A stretch of 40,354 nt of DNA from a virus (IMGVR_UViG_3300021356_000049:1-40354); one strand, 5' to 3'. Shown: positions 8,046 to 15,066, numbered from the stretch's first letter. Made by a program: numbers and translations. Notes: generated from the sequence alone by a model not told the origin.

Positions 8046-8101
8046 ATTATGTGGACTGGCTAGTCAGACGGTATAGAGACCACATAATTAAACCGCTATA
8101 C
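8046..8101 (+). promoter_or_regulatory. Structured leader RNA before the gene at 8113
   Basis: 8046-8054 pairs with 8080-8088 (nine pairs, ATTATGTGG with CCACATAAT). Inside, CTGG at 8056-8059 can pair with TCAG at 8064-8067 around a CTAG loop. GTATAG at 8071-8076, left in the loop, is complementary to CTATAC at 8096-8101, which abuts the ribosome site AGGAGG at 8102-8107. The arrangement would be an H-type pseudoknot ending at the ribosome site. No known riboswitch class is recognised. Confidence 0.45.
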
Positions 8102-8112
8102 AGGAGGATATT

Positions 8113-8667
8113 ATGGCAAATACTACTTTTTCAGGACCGGTCCGTTCAGAGGGTGGCTTTCAAATGGCTACTAAAAACTCTGTTACTGGTGCTGTAACAA
8201 CGAGAATGAGTTCAGGAATGCCTGACCTAACAGGTTTGGTTTTAGCTGATACAGCAACAGGTGCAAATATTTCTATCGCTGATGGAATTATCGCTACTGT
8301 TGATTATACAGGTGCAGCAGCATGTGCTGTAGCATTACCAGCAGCAACAAGAGGAGCTATTGCTGTTTATGTACAAGCTAAAGACACAGCAGGTGGAACT
8401 AACACATTAACTTTTAACGCAGCTGGAACTGATGTTTGGGCGACAGGTTCTTTAATTGAATCAAGAGCAACAAATGAAGTAACTTTTGATACTTCAGCAG
8501 CAGGTGAAACACAACTAGTTTTCACTCCAGCAGATGCAGCAACTAATCTTTTAACAACTGGTGGCAAAATTGCTTTCATGTGTTTTGAAGATGGTGTATG
8601 GCACATTGCAACTGAATTCACTGGAGCAGCAGCAGCTGTAACTGGTGCGTTTGCATTTGCAGCGTAA
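8113..8667 (+). CDS. Virion surface protein, probable head decoration or fibre
   Basis: 184 residues, starting MANTTFSGPVRSEGGFQ, a start I know from structural proteins of marine cyanophages and pelagiphages. The rest is Ala/Thr/Gly-rich beta structure without charged clusters, consistent with an exposed trimeric head protein. A very strong site AGGAGG precedes the ATG by five bases. It is the first gene after the capsid terminator and has its own predicted promoter and structured leader, so it may be expressed at a different level from the capsid. Confidence 0.65.
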   Translation: MANTTFSGPVRSEGGFQMATKNSVTGAVTTRMSSGMPDLTGLVLADTATGANISIADGIIATVDYTGAAACAVALPAATRGAIAVYVQAKDTAGGTNTLTFNAAGTDVWATGSLIESRATNEVTFDTSAAGETQLVFTPADAATNLLTTGGKIAFMCFEDGVWHIATEFTGAAAAVTGAFAFAA

Positions 8668-8677
8668 TAATTAAACT

Positions 8678-8707
8678 GGAGCTCCTTCGGGAGCTCCTAA
8701 TTAGGAG
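8678..8707 (+). promoter_or_regulatory. UUCG hairpin overlapping a ribosome-site switch
   Basis: GGAGCTCC at 8678-8685 pairs with GGAGCTCC at 8690-8697 around TTCG, giving the very stable C(UUCG)G tetraloop. The 3' arm CTCC plus TAATTAGGAG forms a perfect 14-base palindrome at 8694-8707 that contains the ribosome site AGGAG of the gene at 8713. The two pairings exclude each other: the tetraloop hairpin frees the ribosome site. No T-run follows, so it is not a standard terminator. Confidence 0.6.
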
Positions 8708-8712
8708 ATAAT

Positions 8713-9324
8713 ATGTCAAGTACAAGTATACAGGCAAAAATGTTTAAAGCAGTTTCAGCTGATACAGCTGCCGTTGCTGCTTTGCAAACAACTGCTGGTG
8801 CTGGCGATTTTACATTAACATCAAGTTCTGTAAGTGATGGATCAAACATGGCTACGACTGTAACTTTAACTTCTGCTGGAAATATTTCAGGAGTTAATTT
8901 TACAATAACAGGAACTGATGAAAATGGGGACGCGGTAACTGAAACAAGAGTTGGTCCTAATGCAAATACGGTAACAACCACTGAAGCTTTCTTAACTGTA
9001 ACGCAAGTCTCTGTAGATGCTGCTGTTGGAACTAACACATCTGTTGGTTTTTCTGCAACATCAACAACAAAAGGAATTGTTTTTGCAGGAGCGACAAGAG
9101 TTAGAGGAATGCATGGTGTATCAGCTGCTTCAACAGCTGGAGCTATGATCATAAGAAATACATCTCATTCAGGAGATAAGAGATTGGAACTAGATGCACC
9201 TGCTGCAGCTGGTATGATCGATCCTTATATCCCTGATGAGGGAATAAGATACCCTAATGGAGCCTACATTGATATTAGTTCAGGCTTTGATAGTGTAACG
9301 GTATTTTATGATGGAAGTTACTAA
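8713..9324 (+). CDS. Virion structural protein, unknown
   Basis: 203 residues, beta-rich, with two repeated-looking Thr/Val/Ala stretches and a central GTDENGDAVTETRVGPNA segment. The C-terminal part (IPDEGIRYPNGAYIDISSG) ends in VTVFYDGSY. Close relatives are common beside head proteins in marine phages, but I cannot give a proven role. Start: ATG five bases after AGGAG in a ribosome site that can be hidden by the palindrome at 8694-8707. The C-terminal end overlaps an alternative start (9308) of the next gene. Confidence 0.6.
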   Translation: MSSTSIQAKMFKAVSADTAAVAALQTTAGAGDFTLTSSSVSDGSNMATTVTLTSAGNISGVNFTITGTDENGDAVTETRVGPNANTVTTTEAFLTVTQVSVDAAVGTNTSVGFSATSTTKGIVFAGATRVRGMHGVSAASTAGAMIIRNTSHSGDKRLELDAPAAAGMIDPYIPDEGIRYPNGAYIDISSGFDSVTVFYDGSY

Positions 9325-9352
9325 GTATACATTAGAGCTTTTAAAATTAAAA

Positions 9353-9378
9353 CGTGGAGGCGATGTTATGCCTCCACG
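9353..9378 (+). promoter_or_regulatory. Hairpin enclosing ribosome site and start codon
   Basis: CGTGGAGGC at 9353-9361 pairs perfectly with GCCTCCACG at 9370-9378, with an eight-base loop. The ribosome site GGAGG (9356-9360) is in the stem. The ATG at 9368-9370 sits at the loop edge, so the RNA would block initiation unless opened. The upstream gene stops at 9324, 28 bases before the stem, which suits translational coupling. Confidence 0.6.
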
Positions 9379-9631
9379 AAGTAAAAAGTATTTTCGGTCT
9401 ACAAAAAGTGGAGCGGGGATGACAGCAGCTGGTGTTGCTAAGTACAGGAGAGATAATCCTGGTTCAAAACTTAGAACAGCAGTTACAGGAAAAGTAAAAC
9501 CTGGATCAAAGGCCGCAAAGAGACGTAAATCATTTTGTGCTAGAAGTGCTGGACAAATGAAGAAGTTTCCAAAAGCAGCAAAAGATCCAAACTCTAGATT
9601 AAGGCAAGCTAGAAGGAGATGGAAATGTTAG
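9368..9631 (+). CDS. Conserved Lys/Arg-rich protein, KSFCAR family
   Basis: 87 residues from the ATG at 9368, chosen because GGAGG lies eight bases upstream; a longer form from 9308 (107 residues) has no ribosome site. The protein is strongly basic. It contains TAVTGKVKPGSKAAKRRKSFCARSAG and a terminal RRRWKC with conserved cysteines (split here for length), a pattern I recall as a domain of unknown function widespread in aquatic phages (DUF6321-like). A nucleic-acid-binding or virion role is likely from charge alone. Translation is probably controlled by the hairpin at 9353-9378. Confidence 0.65.
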   Translation: MPPRSKKYFRSTKSGAGMTAAGVAKYRRDNPGSKLRTAVTGKVKPGSKAAKRRKSFCARSAGQMKKFPKAAKDPNSRLRQARRRWKC

Positions 9632-9738
9632 AAAAAATAAAACAACAAATTTTGTGGGTAGTCAGAACTATTTGGAACAAAATAAAAGCTGTTTGGAACA
9701 AATGGGTAAACTGGGTATCCAAAGGATTTTATAAGTAG
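9625..9738 (+). CDS. Trp-rich 37-residue amphipathic peptide
   Basis: An ATG overlapping the previous stop (ATGTTAG) opens a 37-codon frame rich in Trp (five), Lys and Val. Two short units, IWNKIKAV and VWNKWVNWV, look like an internal repeat. Projected as a helix it has a Trp/Val/Ile face and a Lys/Asn face, as in membrane-active peptides. The site AAGGAGA lies just upstream. Function unknown; a lysis or membrane-binding role is speculation. Confidence 0.5.
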   Translation: MLEKIKQQILWVVRTIWNKIKAVWNKWVNWVSKGFYK

Positions 9739-9745
9739 GTAATTT

Positions 9746-10174
9746 ATGGCGCTAAAAATCGGTGAGGACCAAGCCGTACAGATGCCGATGAAAACGGTCA
9801 TTAGTTTGATCGTGATTGTCGCCTTGGGCACGATGGGCTATTTCCAGATTGTAGAGCGTCTCAATGTTGCTGACACTAAAATTCAGATCATGGAGAAAGA
9901 TCTAGAAGAGAACACGTTGTTCAGAATAAAATGGCCACGTGGTGAAATGGGATCTTTGCCCGCGGATTCTGAGCAATTCATGATGTTGGAGGATATTTAT
10001 AAGCAGGTGGATAAGATCAATGCGCAACTTGAAAAGATGATGAACAATAGAATTAATATTGAATTTTTACGAGGACAAATGGATAAAGTTCTTGTAGATA
10101 TTGAAGCTTTGAAAGATAAGAACAGGGAGATGTATTACAATGGCAACGGATCGAATAACAAAACAAGTAATTAA
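9746..10174 (+). CDS. Membrane-anchored coiled-coil protein, spanin-like
   Basis: 142 residues: a short cytoplasmic N-terminus, one membrane segment at about 17-36 (VISLIVIVALGTMGYF), then a long charged coiled coil to residue 130. This N-in, C-out layout matches inner-membrane spanins, which link to an outer-membrane lipoprotein and fuse the envelope layers at lysis. No lipobox partner is obvious, although the next but one gene (10307) has an N-terminal hydrophobic segment. Similar proteins are common in marine podoviruses and often lack annotation. The higher G+C at its start, compared with neighbours, is notable. Confidence 0.55.
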   Translation: MALKIGEDQAVQMPMKTVISLIVIVALGTMGYFQIVERLNVADTKIQIMEKDLEENTLFRIKWPRGEMGSLPADSEQFMMLEDIYKQVDKINAQLEKMMNNRINIEFLRGQMDKVLVDIEALKDKNREMYYNGNGSNNKTSN

Positions 10175-10310
10175 ATATATTTCTGATATGGAAAAGAAAG
10201 CTAAACAAATGAGTTATGTTAAGCATCTTAAAAAAGAAGTAGAAATTGGTGCTAACGGCACACAAAAATATATGGTAAAAGAAGGACCAAACAAAGGTAA
10301 AATATTATGA
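10140..10310 (+). CDS. Small basic helical protein, unknown
   Basis: 56 residues starting MATDRITKQV, with a Lys-rich helix then a short YMVKEGPNKGKIL tail. The ribosome site GGGAG lies about nine bases upstream, inside the spanin-like gene, and the stop overlaps the next ATG as ATGA. The overlap at both ends supports it as a real gene. No family recognised. Confidence 0.5.
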   Translation: MATDRITKQVIKYISDMEKKAKQMSYVKHLKKEVEIGANGTQKYMVKEGPNKGKIL

Positions 10311-10522
10311 TCGCTGAAGTAGTGGCTCTCCTCATGTTTATAGGACCTGATATCAAGGAACATCGTATTCAGCCAGAGGGTATGGCTCAATGCCTTCGCC
10401 ATAAGCGTATCGCGGAGAGACAGTTTAAACCAAACATTCAATATAAATGCATAAGATCTAAAGCAGAATTAGAAACAAATATTGATGGATCACAGGCTAT
10501 TAAAAAACTAATATTAAGCTAA
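10307..10522 (+). CDS. Small exported or anchored protein with two Cys
   Basis: 71 residues. Residues 1-13 (MIAEVVALLMFIG) are hydrophobic and could be a short signal or anchor. A basic region follows with Cys at 29 and 48, suitable for one disulfide in the periplasm. Homologues with the same IKEHRI and KSKAELE pieces are familiar from marine phage genomes, without known role. It lies between a spanin-like gene and two single-helix peptides, which suggests an envelope job. Confidence 0.55.
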   Translation: MIAEVVALLMFIGPDIKEHRIQPEGMAQCLRHKRIAERQFKPNIQYKCIRSKAELETNIDGSQAIKKLILS

Positions 10523-10578
10523 TGGAACCCATCTGTTATATATTTATAGTGTTATGGTTAATGGGGGTATCTGTATAA
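10522..10578 (+). CDS. 18-residue hydrophobic peptide
   Basis: An ATG overlapping the previous stop (TAATG) begins MEPICYIFIVLWLMGVSV, one short membrane-spanning stretch. Its TAA overlaps the next ATG in the same way. No ribosome site is visible, so it would depend on coupling. It is listed because of the perfect junctions; it could be a chance frame. Confidence 0.3.
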   Translation: MEPICYIFIVLWLMGVSV

Positions 10579-10676
10579 TGGAAAATTATATTGTTGAGCC
10601 ATTTTTACCTATCAATACAATCATAGCAATTATTTTACTTGGTGTTGTAATATGGTATGGATTAAATGATAAATGA
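10578..10676 (+). CDS. 32-residue single-membrane-helix peptide
   Basis: Starts at a TAATG junction. Residues 11-28 (PINTIIAIILLGVVIWYG) form one membrane helix, with an acidic N-terminus and Lys at the end. Its stop overlaps the next gene's ATG (ATGA). Together with 10522 and 9625 it forms a run of tiny membrane-associated products. A small holin or antiholin is possible, but nothing in the sequence proves it. Confidence 0.45.
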   Translation: MENYIVEPFLPINTIIAIILLGVVIWYGLNDK

Positions 10677-11317
10677 GTTATTTAAATGCAAACATACCTG
10701 TGCAATACGCACAGATAAGGAGGGAGTATCTTTATGATCTTAAAAAACATCATGGAGAAGTTGAAGACTGTATTATTTTTGGTGTTACATGCATTACGGG
10801 GCGTAGTCCACTTTTTCATTGTATTATGGAAAATGGAGCTGTCTTCTATCGTCTCCCAATATCTGCATTCATTCAAAGAGGTTTTGAACCGGACGATGTT
10901 CCTAAACGTAGGCTTGATGAGTTGGTTTTATGGAACTGTTTTAGTTACTATCCTGCTATTACTTCTTGGGACATTTTAGATGGACAAGCTGGTAAGTATA
11001 TCGGCAAAGATAAAAAATGGCATTCAGGCGCATATTTATTTACTATTGATTTTGCTCACCCTGAATCTAATATTATTGATACTGATCATTCTGAGATACC
11101 ACATGAACATAAATGTGCCCATGTTTTGGCTCTAGATGACGGTAACTATGCTGCACAGCCAAACAATAGGTTGATTTGGGACATTCCATCCTTTACAGTT
11201 AAGGATAATGTTCCTGATTGGAAAGTACAAACTTCTGAATGGAATGTTGAGGATTCAAGAAAATGGAAGACAGAAGATACAGATAAATTTTTTTACGAAA
11301 TAGAAGAAAAAAAATGA
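10673..11317 (+). CDS. Conserved marine phage protein, unknown
   Basis: 214 residues, no membrane segment. Conserved-looking stretches are DCIIFGVTCITGRSPLFHC, LPISAFIQRGFEPDDV, LDELVLWNCFSYYPA and EIPHEHKCAHVLALDDGNYA. I recall the same protein in many uncultured marine phages, always unannotated. The several His, Asp and Cys residues might bind metal, but no catalytic signature is evident. It begins within the previous stop and its last bases overlap the sulfotransferase start. It is probably the last core gene before the cargo cassette. Confidence 0.65.
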   Translation: MSYLNANIPVQYAQIRREYLYDLKKHHGEVEDCIIFGVTCITGRSPLFHCIMENGAVFYRLPISAFIQRGFEPDDVPKRRLDELVLWNCFSYYPAITSWDILDGQAGKYIGKDKKWHSGAYLFTIDFAHPESNIIDTDHSEIPHEHKCAHVLALDDGNYAAQPNNRLIWDIPSFTVKDNVPDWKVQTSEWNVEDSRKWKTEDTDKFFYEIEEKK

Positions 11318-12039
11318 AAAATTTTTATTTTCTGTGTTGTATGCCTAGATCTGGGCAAACTTATATAAATGCCATTTTAAATCAAAGTAAACAACTTAGA
11401 GTTTCTGCAAATAGTATTCTTCCGAACATATTTTATAATTTGAATAGTGTAACTGAATCAAGTATATACAAAAATTTTCCATATAAAAAAGGTTTAAATT
11501 TAATAGCTAAAAATATATTTGAAAATTATTATAGTGATATAAAACAAAATAATATTATTGATAACGGACCGTGGGGTACACCATACAATTTAAAAATTTT
11601 GCAAAGTATTTTCAATCAAAGAAAATTTATAATTTATACAAGACCTGTTTTAGAATGTTTAGCTTCTTTTATTAAAGTAGAAAAACCAAAAGATGTAAAA
11701 AAAAGATGTGATGAATTAATGGAACAAAATGGAAGAGTTCATAAATGTGCATGGTCTATACATCATTTAAAAAAAACAGAGCATTTTATAGAATTTAATT
11801 TTGATGAAATAGTAGATAATACTGATGAAGTAATTGAAAAAATATTTAAATTTTTAAATTTAGAAAATGAAAAATTATCTAAAAATGTAAAAAAATTCAT
11901 TTTTGATAATGTTGAGTATGATGATAGTGTTTTATACGGTCCTTTACATACACTCAAAAGGGATAATGATCCACATAATTATAAAGATTTTTTACCAAAC
12001 AGTGTAATACAAAAGTACAAACATTTTGATGAAAATTAA
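11314..12039 (+). CDS. Sulfotransferase-family protein
   Basis: 241 residues. MPRSGQTYI at 10-18 is the PAPS 5'-phosphosulfate loop. R110 and S118 in YTRPVLECLASFI have the eight-residue spacing of the 3'-phosphate-binding pair in sulfotransferases. The rest is a small alpha/beta domain as in Sulfotransfer_3. The enzyme would move sulfate from PAPS to a hydroxyl or amine on a glycan, peptide or small molecule; the substrate is not visible. It is the first gene of an AT-rich cassette, overlapping the unknown gene before it by four bases and the oxygenase after it by eleven. Composition is more AT-rich than the neighbouring core genes, which suggests transfer. Confidence 0.75.
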   Translation: MKNFYFLCCMPRSGQTYINAILNQSKQLRVSANSILPNIFYNLNSVTESSIYKNFPYKKGLNLIAKNIFENYYSDIKQNNIIDNGPWGTPYNLKILQSIFNQRKFIIYTRPVLECLASFIKVEKPKDVKKRCDELMEQNGRVHKCAWSIHHLKKTEHFIEFNFDEIVDNTDEVIEKIFKFLNLENEKLSKNVKKFIFDNVEYDDSVLYGPLHTLKRDNDPHNYKDFLPNSVIQKYKHFDEN

Positions 12040-12535
12040 AATATATCAAAATTTCATAGATAATGAATATTGTGACGTATTAAAAAATTGGATATTTAAA
12101 AATAAAAATTTATCATTTTTTTCAGATGCGAATATGAATGGTAAAAGAGTTACAACAAGATATTCAAAAGAAAATATCGTTTTTCCGCAAGAAGCTTTTG
12201 AAATAAAAAATAAAATTATAAATCACCTAAATTTAAAATTTTTTAAGCATGCTCCCTTTATTCATGGTATGTACGCTAGTATTGCTTTCAAAAACGATGA
12301 CTGTTATTTGCACAAAGATCCAAGGCACTATAATAATCACATTACGTTACATTGTAACTTGAAATTAAATGATACAGTTGGAGGTGATATTTTAGTAGAA
12401 GATCAAGTTTATAAATTAAACAAAGGTGATCTGTGGGTATACCCAACCTCAGAAATAAATCACGGGAGCAACAAACTTATTAGTGACAATAGATTAATTT
12501 GGGTGTATGGCTTTTGCTTATATGCAAATAGATAA
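12029..12535 (+). CDS. 2OG-Fe(II) oxygenase-like protein
   Basis: 168 residues from the ATG at 12029 (a TTG three bases earlier is less likely). It shows HKD at 95-97 and H145, the iron-binding triad, with R155 ten residues after the distal His to hold 2-oxoglutarate. The DSBH strands between them (ITLHCNLKLND, GGDILVEDQ, GDLWVYPT) are clear. Such enzymes hydroxylate amino acids, sugars or nucleobases. The substrate is unknown; between a sulfotransferase and a carbamoyltransferase it may create the hydroxyl group that those enzymes modify, which is inference. Confidence 0.75.
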   Translation: MKIKIYQNFIDNEYCDVLKNWIFKNKNLSFFSDANMNGKRVTTRYSKENIVFPQEAFEIKNKIINHLNLKFFKHAPFIHGMYASIAFKNDDCYLHKDPRHYNNHITLHCNLKLNDTVGGDILVEDQVYKLNKGDLWVYPTSEINHGSNKLISDNRLIWVYGFCLYANR

Positions 12536-13079
12536 AAAAATTAAATTAGAAAAAGTTACAAAATTATTAGAAAACAACGAAATTGTTGCTTTGTATCAAG
12601 GAGCTTCTGAAGCTGGCCCAAGAGCTTTAGGAAATAGATCATTTTTAATGAGTCCCATAAAAGAGATAAATAAAGTTACGATGAATAATGTGAAGGGAAG
12701 AGAATTGTTTAGACCTTTAGCAGCAAGTGTTTTACAAGAAAAAGCAAATGATTGGTTTGATATGTTAAATATAAAAGAGTCCCCTTACATGAGTTTTTCA
12801 TTTGAAGTAAGAGAAGATAAAAAAAATTTAGTTCCTGCTATTGTTCATGTTGATAACACCTGTAGAATACAAACAGTGACTAAATCACAGAATCTTTACT
12901 TATATAATATTATCAATTATTTTTATAAAAAAACGAAAATACCTATGTTAATGAACACATCTTTTAATTCTAAAGATGAACCTATCGTTGAAAGTGTTGA
13001 TGATGCTATAAATTGTTGTAAAAAAATAAATGTTAAATATATATTTTTTCCTCAAGCAAACACACTGATATCATTATGA
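12507..13079 (+). CDS. Carbamoyltransferase, C-terminal domain as a separate gene
   Basis: 190 residues. ASEAGPRALGNRSFL at 33-47, then KGRELFRPLAASVL and MLMNTSFNSKDEPIVES, are the hallmarks of the YrdC-like C-terminal domain of NodU/TobZ carbamoyltransferases, which makes carbamoyl adenylate from carbamoyl phosphate and ATP. Normal enzymes carry this after an N-terminal Kae1-like domain in one chain of 550-600 residues. Here it is alone and placed upstream of the N-terminal domain gene. Starts at 12507 or 12522 are both possible; both overlap the oxygenase. Its stop overlaps the next ATG (ATGA), so the two halves should be made together. Confidence 0.8.
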   Translation: MAFAYMQIDKKIKLEKVTKLLENNEIVALYQGASEAGPRALGNRSFLMSPIKEINKVTMNNVKGRELFRPLAASVLQEKANDWFDMLNIKESPYMSFSFEVREDKKNLVPAIVHVDNTCRIQTVTKSQNLYLYNIINYFYKKTKIPMLMNTSFNSKDEPIVESVDDAINCCKKINVKYIFFPQANTLISL

Positions 13080-14212
13080 TACTTTCACTTTCTAAAAATA
13101 ATCATGATGCTTCGTATTGTATTCTTAATGAAGAAGGCAAAATTATTTACTTTTCACAAGAAGAAAGATTTTCAAGAAAAAAACATTCATCTTTTTTTAA
13201 TAGTGAGTTTGCAGAACATGTTAAAGAAAGAATTAAATTTTTTAATATAAAAAAATTACATACTGTTTTAATTTCAAATTCTTTATGCACAAACAAAGAA
13301 CCTATGTCTTTGTTTAATTTTATCAAAAATCTTGATGTAACAGTTTGTTTTGGTAAACTTAATAATAAAGATCACCATAAGTCTCATGCCTTTTGTGGAT
13401 ATAGTTTTTCTTCATTTGATAATGCAGTTTGTTTAGTAATTGATGGCTGGGGTTCAAAATTTAAAATTGATAATTTTGTAGGTTATGAAAGCACATCAAT
13501 TTTTGAAATCGAAAAACAAAAAATAAAAACACTTTATAAAAAAATTAACTATGATTCCGGTAGATTTAAAATAGTAAATTCTAAGTTTATAAAAGATAAA
13601 ATAAAATATGATTTAGATATTACTCATCGTTTAGATTTAGGTGTTATGTATGGCACTGTGAGTAGACATCTTGGATTTAATTCTTTAGATGCAGGAAAAA
13701 CTATGGGTCTTGCATCATGGGGAAAACAAAATGAAAAAATACCCAATATGTTGTTAGAAAACAAATTTTGTAATATGAATTTATTTAAAAACGATAGAAC
13801 GTTAGATACTGAATATTACCCTTTTTTAAAAAATTTGTCGTTTGATGAAAAAAAAGATTTAGCTTATGCTATGCAACAAAGTTTAGAAAAGTATTTTATT
13901 AATTGTATGGAATATATAAGCAGTAAATCTAAAATTAAAAACATTATATTATCAGGGGGCTGTGCTTTAAATGTCATGGCTAATAGTGCGTTAGTTAAAA
14001 ATTTTCCAAAATATAATTTTTTTGTTGATCCTTTAGCTAGTGATGCGGGTCAATCTATAGGTCATGCAAAAATGTATTATAGTGAATTAGAAGATTTAGA
14101 GGGAATTAACAATTATAATAAGTCTTTTAAAGAAAAAGATGTATACTTGAATACATGTTATAATAAAGATACAATTTTAAACAATTTGAAAAAATATGAA
14201 ATTGACAGCTAA
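13076..14212 (+). CDS. Carbamoyltransferase, N-terminal Kae1-like domain as a separate gene
   Basis: 378 residues of the ASKHA fold. Visible motifs are NNHDAS at 8-13, EERFSRKKH at 29-37, the metal-site DHHKSHA at 99-105, VIDGWG at 121-126, GGCALNVMAN and SDAGQSIGHA. This half transfers the carbamoyl group to the acceptor. The protein stops at about the point where the domain linker would lead into the GPRALGNRS domain, which is instead encoded just upstream at 12507. The pair therefore keeps all parts but in circularly permuted, split order. The 3' end overlaps the peptidase gene by 17 bases. Confidence 0.8.
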   Translation: MILSLSKNNHDASYCILNEEGKIIYFSQEERFSRKKHSSFFNSEFAEHVKERIKFFNIKKLHTVLISNSLCTNKEPMSLFNFIKNLDVTVCFGKLNNKDHHKSHAFCGYSFSSFDNAVCLVIDGWGSKFKIDNFVGYESTSIFEIEKQKIKTLYKKINYDSGRFKIVNSKFIKDKIKYDLDITHRLDLGVMYGTVSRHLGFNSLDAGKTMGLASWGKQNEKIPNMLLENKFCNMNLFKNDRTLDTEYYPFLKNLSFDEKKDLAYAMQQSLEKYFINCMEYISSKSKIKNIILSGGCALNVMANSALVKNFPKYNFFVDPLASDAGQSIGHAKMYYSELEDLEGINNYNKSFKEKDVYLNTCYNKDTILNNLKKYEIDS

Positions 14213-14666
14213 CATAACCTTGGACGAGCTTACCAAAAGCCAGGTTGCTGAGAGGAAGGGAATCAATAATAATCCTAACCCAGCTCAAATAGAAAATTTA
14301 AAAGCATTGGCTGTAAATATATTACAGCCAGTTAGATCACATTTTGAAAAACCATTAATTATATCATCGGGATTCCGTTGTGCTCAGCTGTGCCTAGAGA
14401 TAGGAAGTTCAGTTAACAGCCACCATGTAGCAGATAATAATTGTGCTGCGGCAGATTTTGAAATACCTGGTGTAGATAATAGAGAACTTGCTCTTTGGAT
14501 TAGAAGAGAATTAACCTATGACCAACTCATCTTAGAATTTTACCGTGATAACGAACCAACTTCAGGCTGGATACATTGTTGCTACTCGACAGATCACAAC
14601 AGAAATCAACCACTCAGAGCCTACAGAGAGGACGGCAAGGTAGTCTACAAACCTTGGTTGGAATGA
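14196..14666 (+). CDS. M15 peptidase, probable endolysin
   Basis: 156 residues of the Peptidase_M15_3 type (D-Ala-D-Ala carboxypeptidase-like zinc enzyme). It has LIISSGFR at 54-61, SHH at 75-77 and D87 for zinc, and WIH at 125-127 for the third ligand. There is no signal peptide, so it needs a holin to reach the wall; candidates are the membrane proteins at 3299, 10578 and 36412. It would cut peptide cross-links of peptidoglycan. Less AT-rich than the cassette before it, which supports the cassette being an insertion upstream of a core gene. It overlaps the carbamoyltransferase half by 17 bases and the cupin by 4. Confidence 0.8.
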   Translation: MKLTANITLDELTKSQVAERKGINNNPNPAQIENLKALAVNILQPVRSHFEKPLIISSGFRCAQLCLEIGSSVNSHHVADNNCAAADFEIPGVDNRELALWIRRELTYDQLILEFYRDNEPTSGWIHCCYSTDHNRNQPLRAYREDGKVVYKPWLE

Positions 14667-15061
14667 TAATAAAAAAAAATTATCACAAGGATTTTCCAAG
14701 TTGGGATTCTTTACTAAATAATTTTAATCAAAGTTTAACGAAAAAAAAGATTATCAAACATAATGAATCTTTTTTAGTATCACATGAGGCAATAGAAATT
14801 CCTGAAGTAAAAAAATTTGCTCTTTTACTAGGCGCTAAGGATGCACATTTATACATGAGTTTTTTACCAAAAGCTAAAGGATTAGGAAGACATAAGGATC
14901 GTATGGATGTTGGTTTTTGGCAAGTAAAAGGAAAATCATTATGGAATATAAATGATAAATCTGCTATATTAGAAGAAGGAGATTACCTATTTATACCTAA
15001 AGGAACCTATCATGAAGTTATAGGTCTTAATGTGAGAGCAGGTATATCTTATGGTTTTTAA
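14663..15061 (+). CDS. Cupin-type Fe(II) oxygenase-like protein
   Basis: 132 residues. I chose the ATG at 14663, which overlaps the peptidase stop (ATGA); a longer frame from 14576 lies inside the peptidase. Beta strands surround HKD at 77-79, and GDYLFIPKGTYHEVI gives the distal His at 117, a facial triad like that of JmjC/cupin 2OG oxygenases. It ends RAGISYGF, with R125 able to hold an acidic cosubstrate. Substrate unknown. The placement of one more iron oxygenase directly beside the lysis enzyme repeats a pattern of this window. Confidence 0.6.
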   Translation: MIIKKNYHKDFPSWDSLLNNFNQSLTKKKIIKHNESFLVSHEAIEIPEVKKFALLLGAKDAHLYMSFLPKAKGLGRHKDRMDVGFWQVKGKSLWNINDKSAILEEGDYLFIPKGTYHEVIGLNVRAGISYGF

Positions 15062-15066
15062 AAATT

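Noticed and set aside
8697-9152. Reverse-strand 151-codon frame opposite a virion protein
   Set aside because: Val/Ala/Thr-rich shadow of the forward gene; no own promoter or ribosome site.
10734-10979. Forward 81-codon hydrophobic frame inside 10673-11317
   Set aside because: Looks like a membrane protein but lies wholly inside a conserved gene and starts with no ribosome site; frame shadow.
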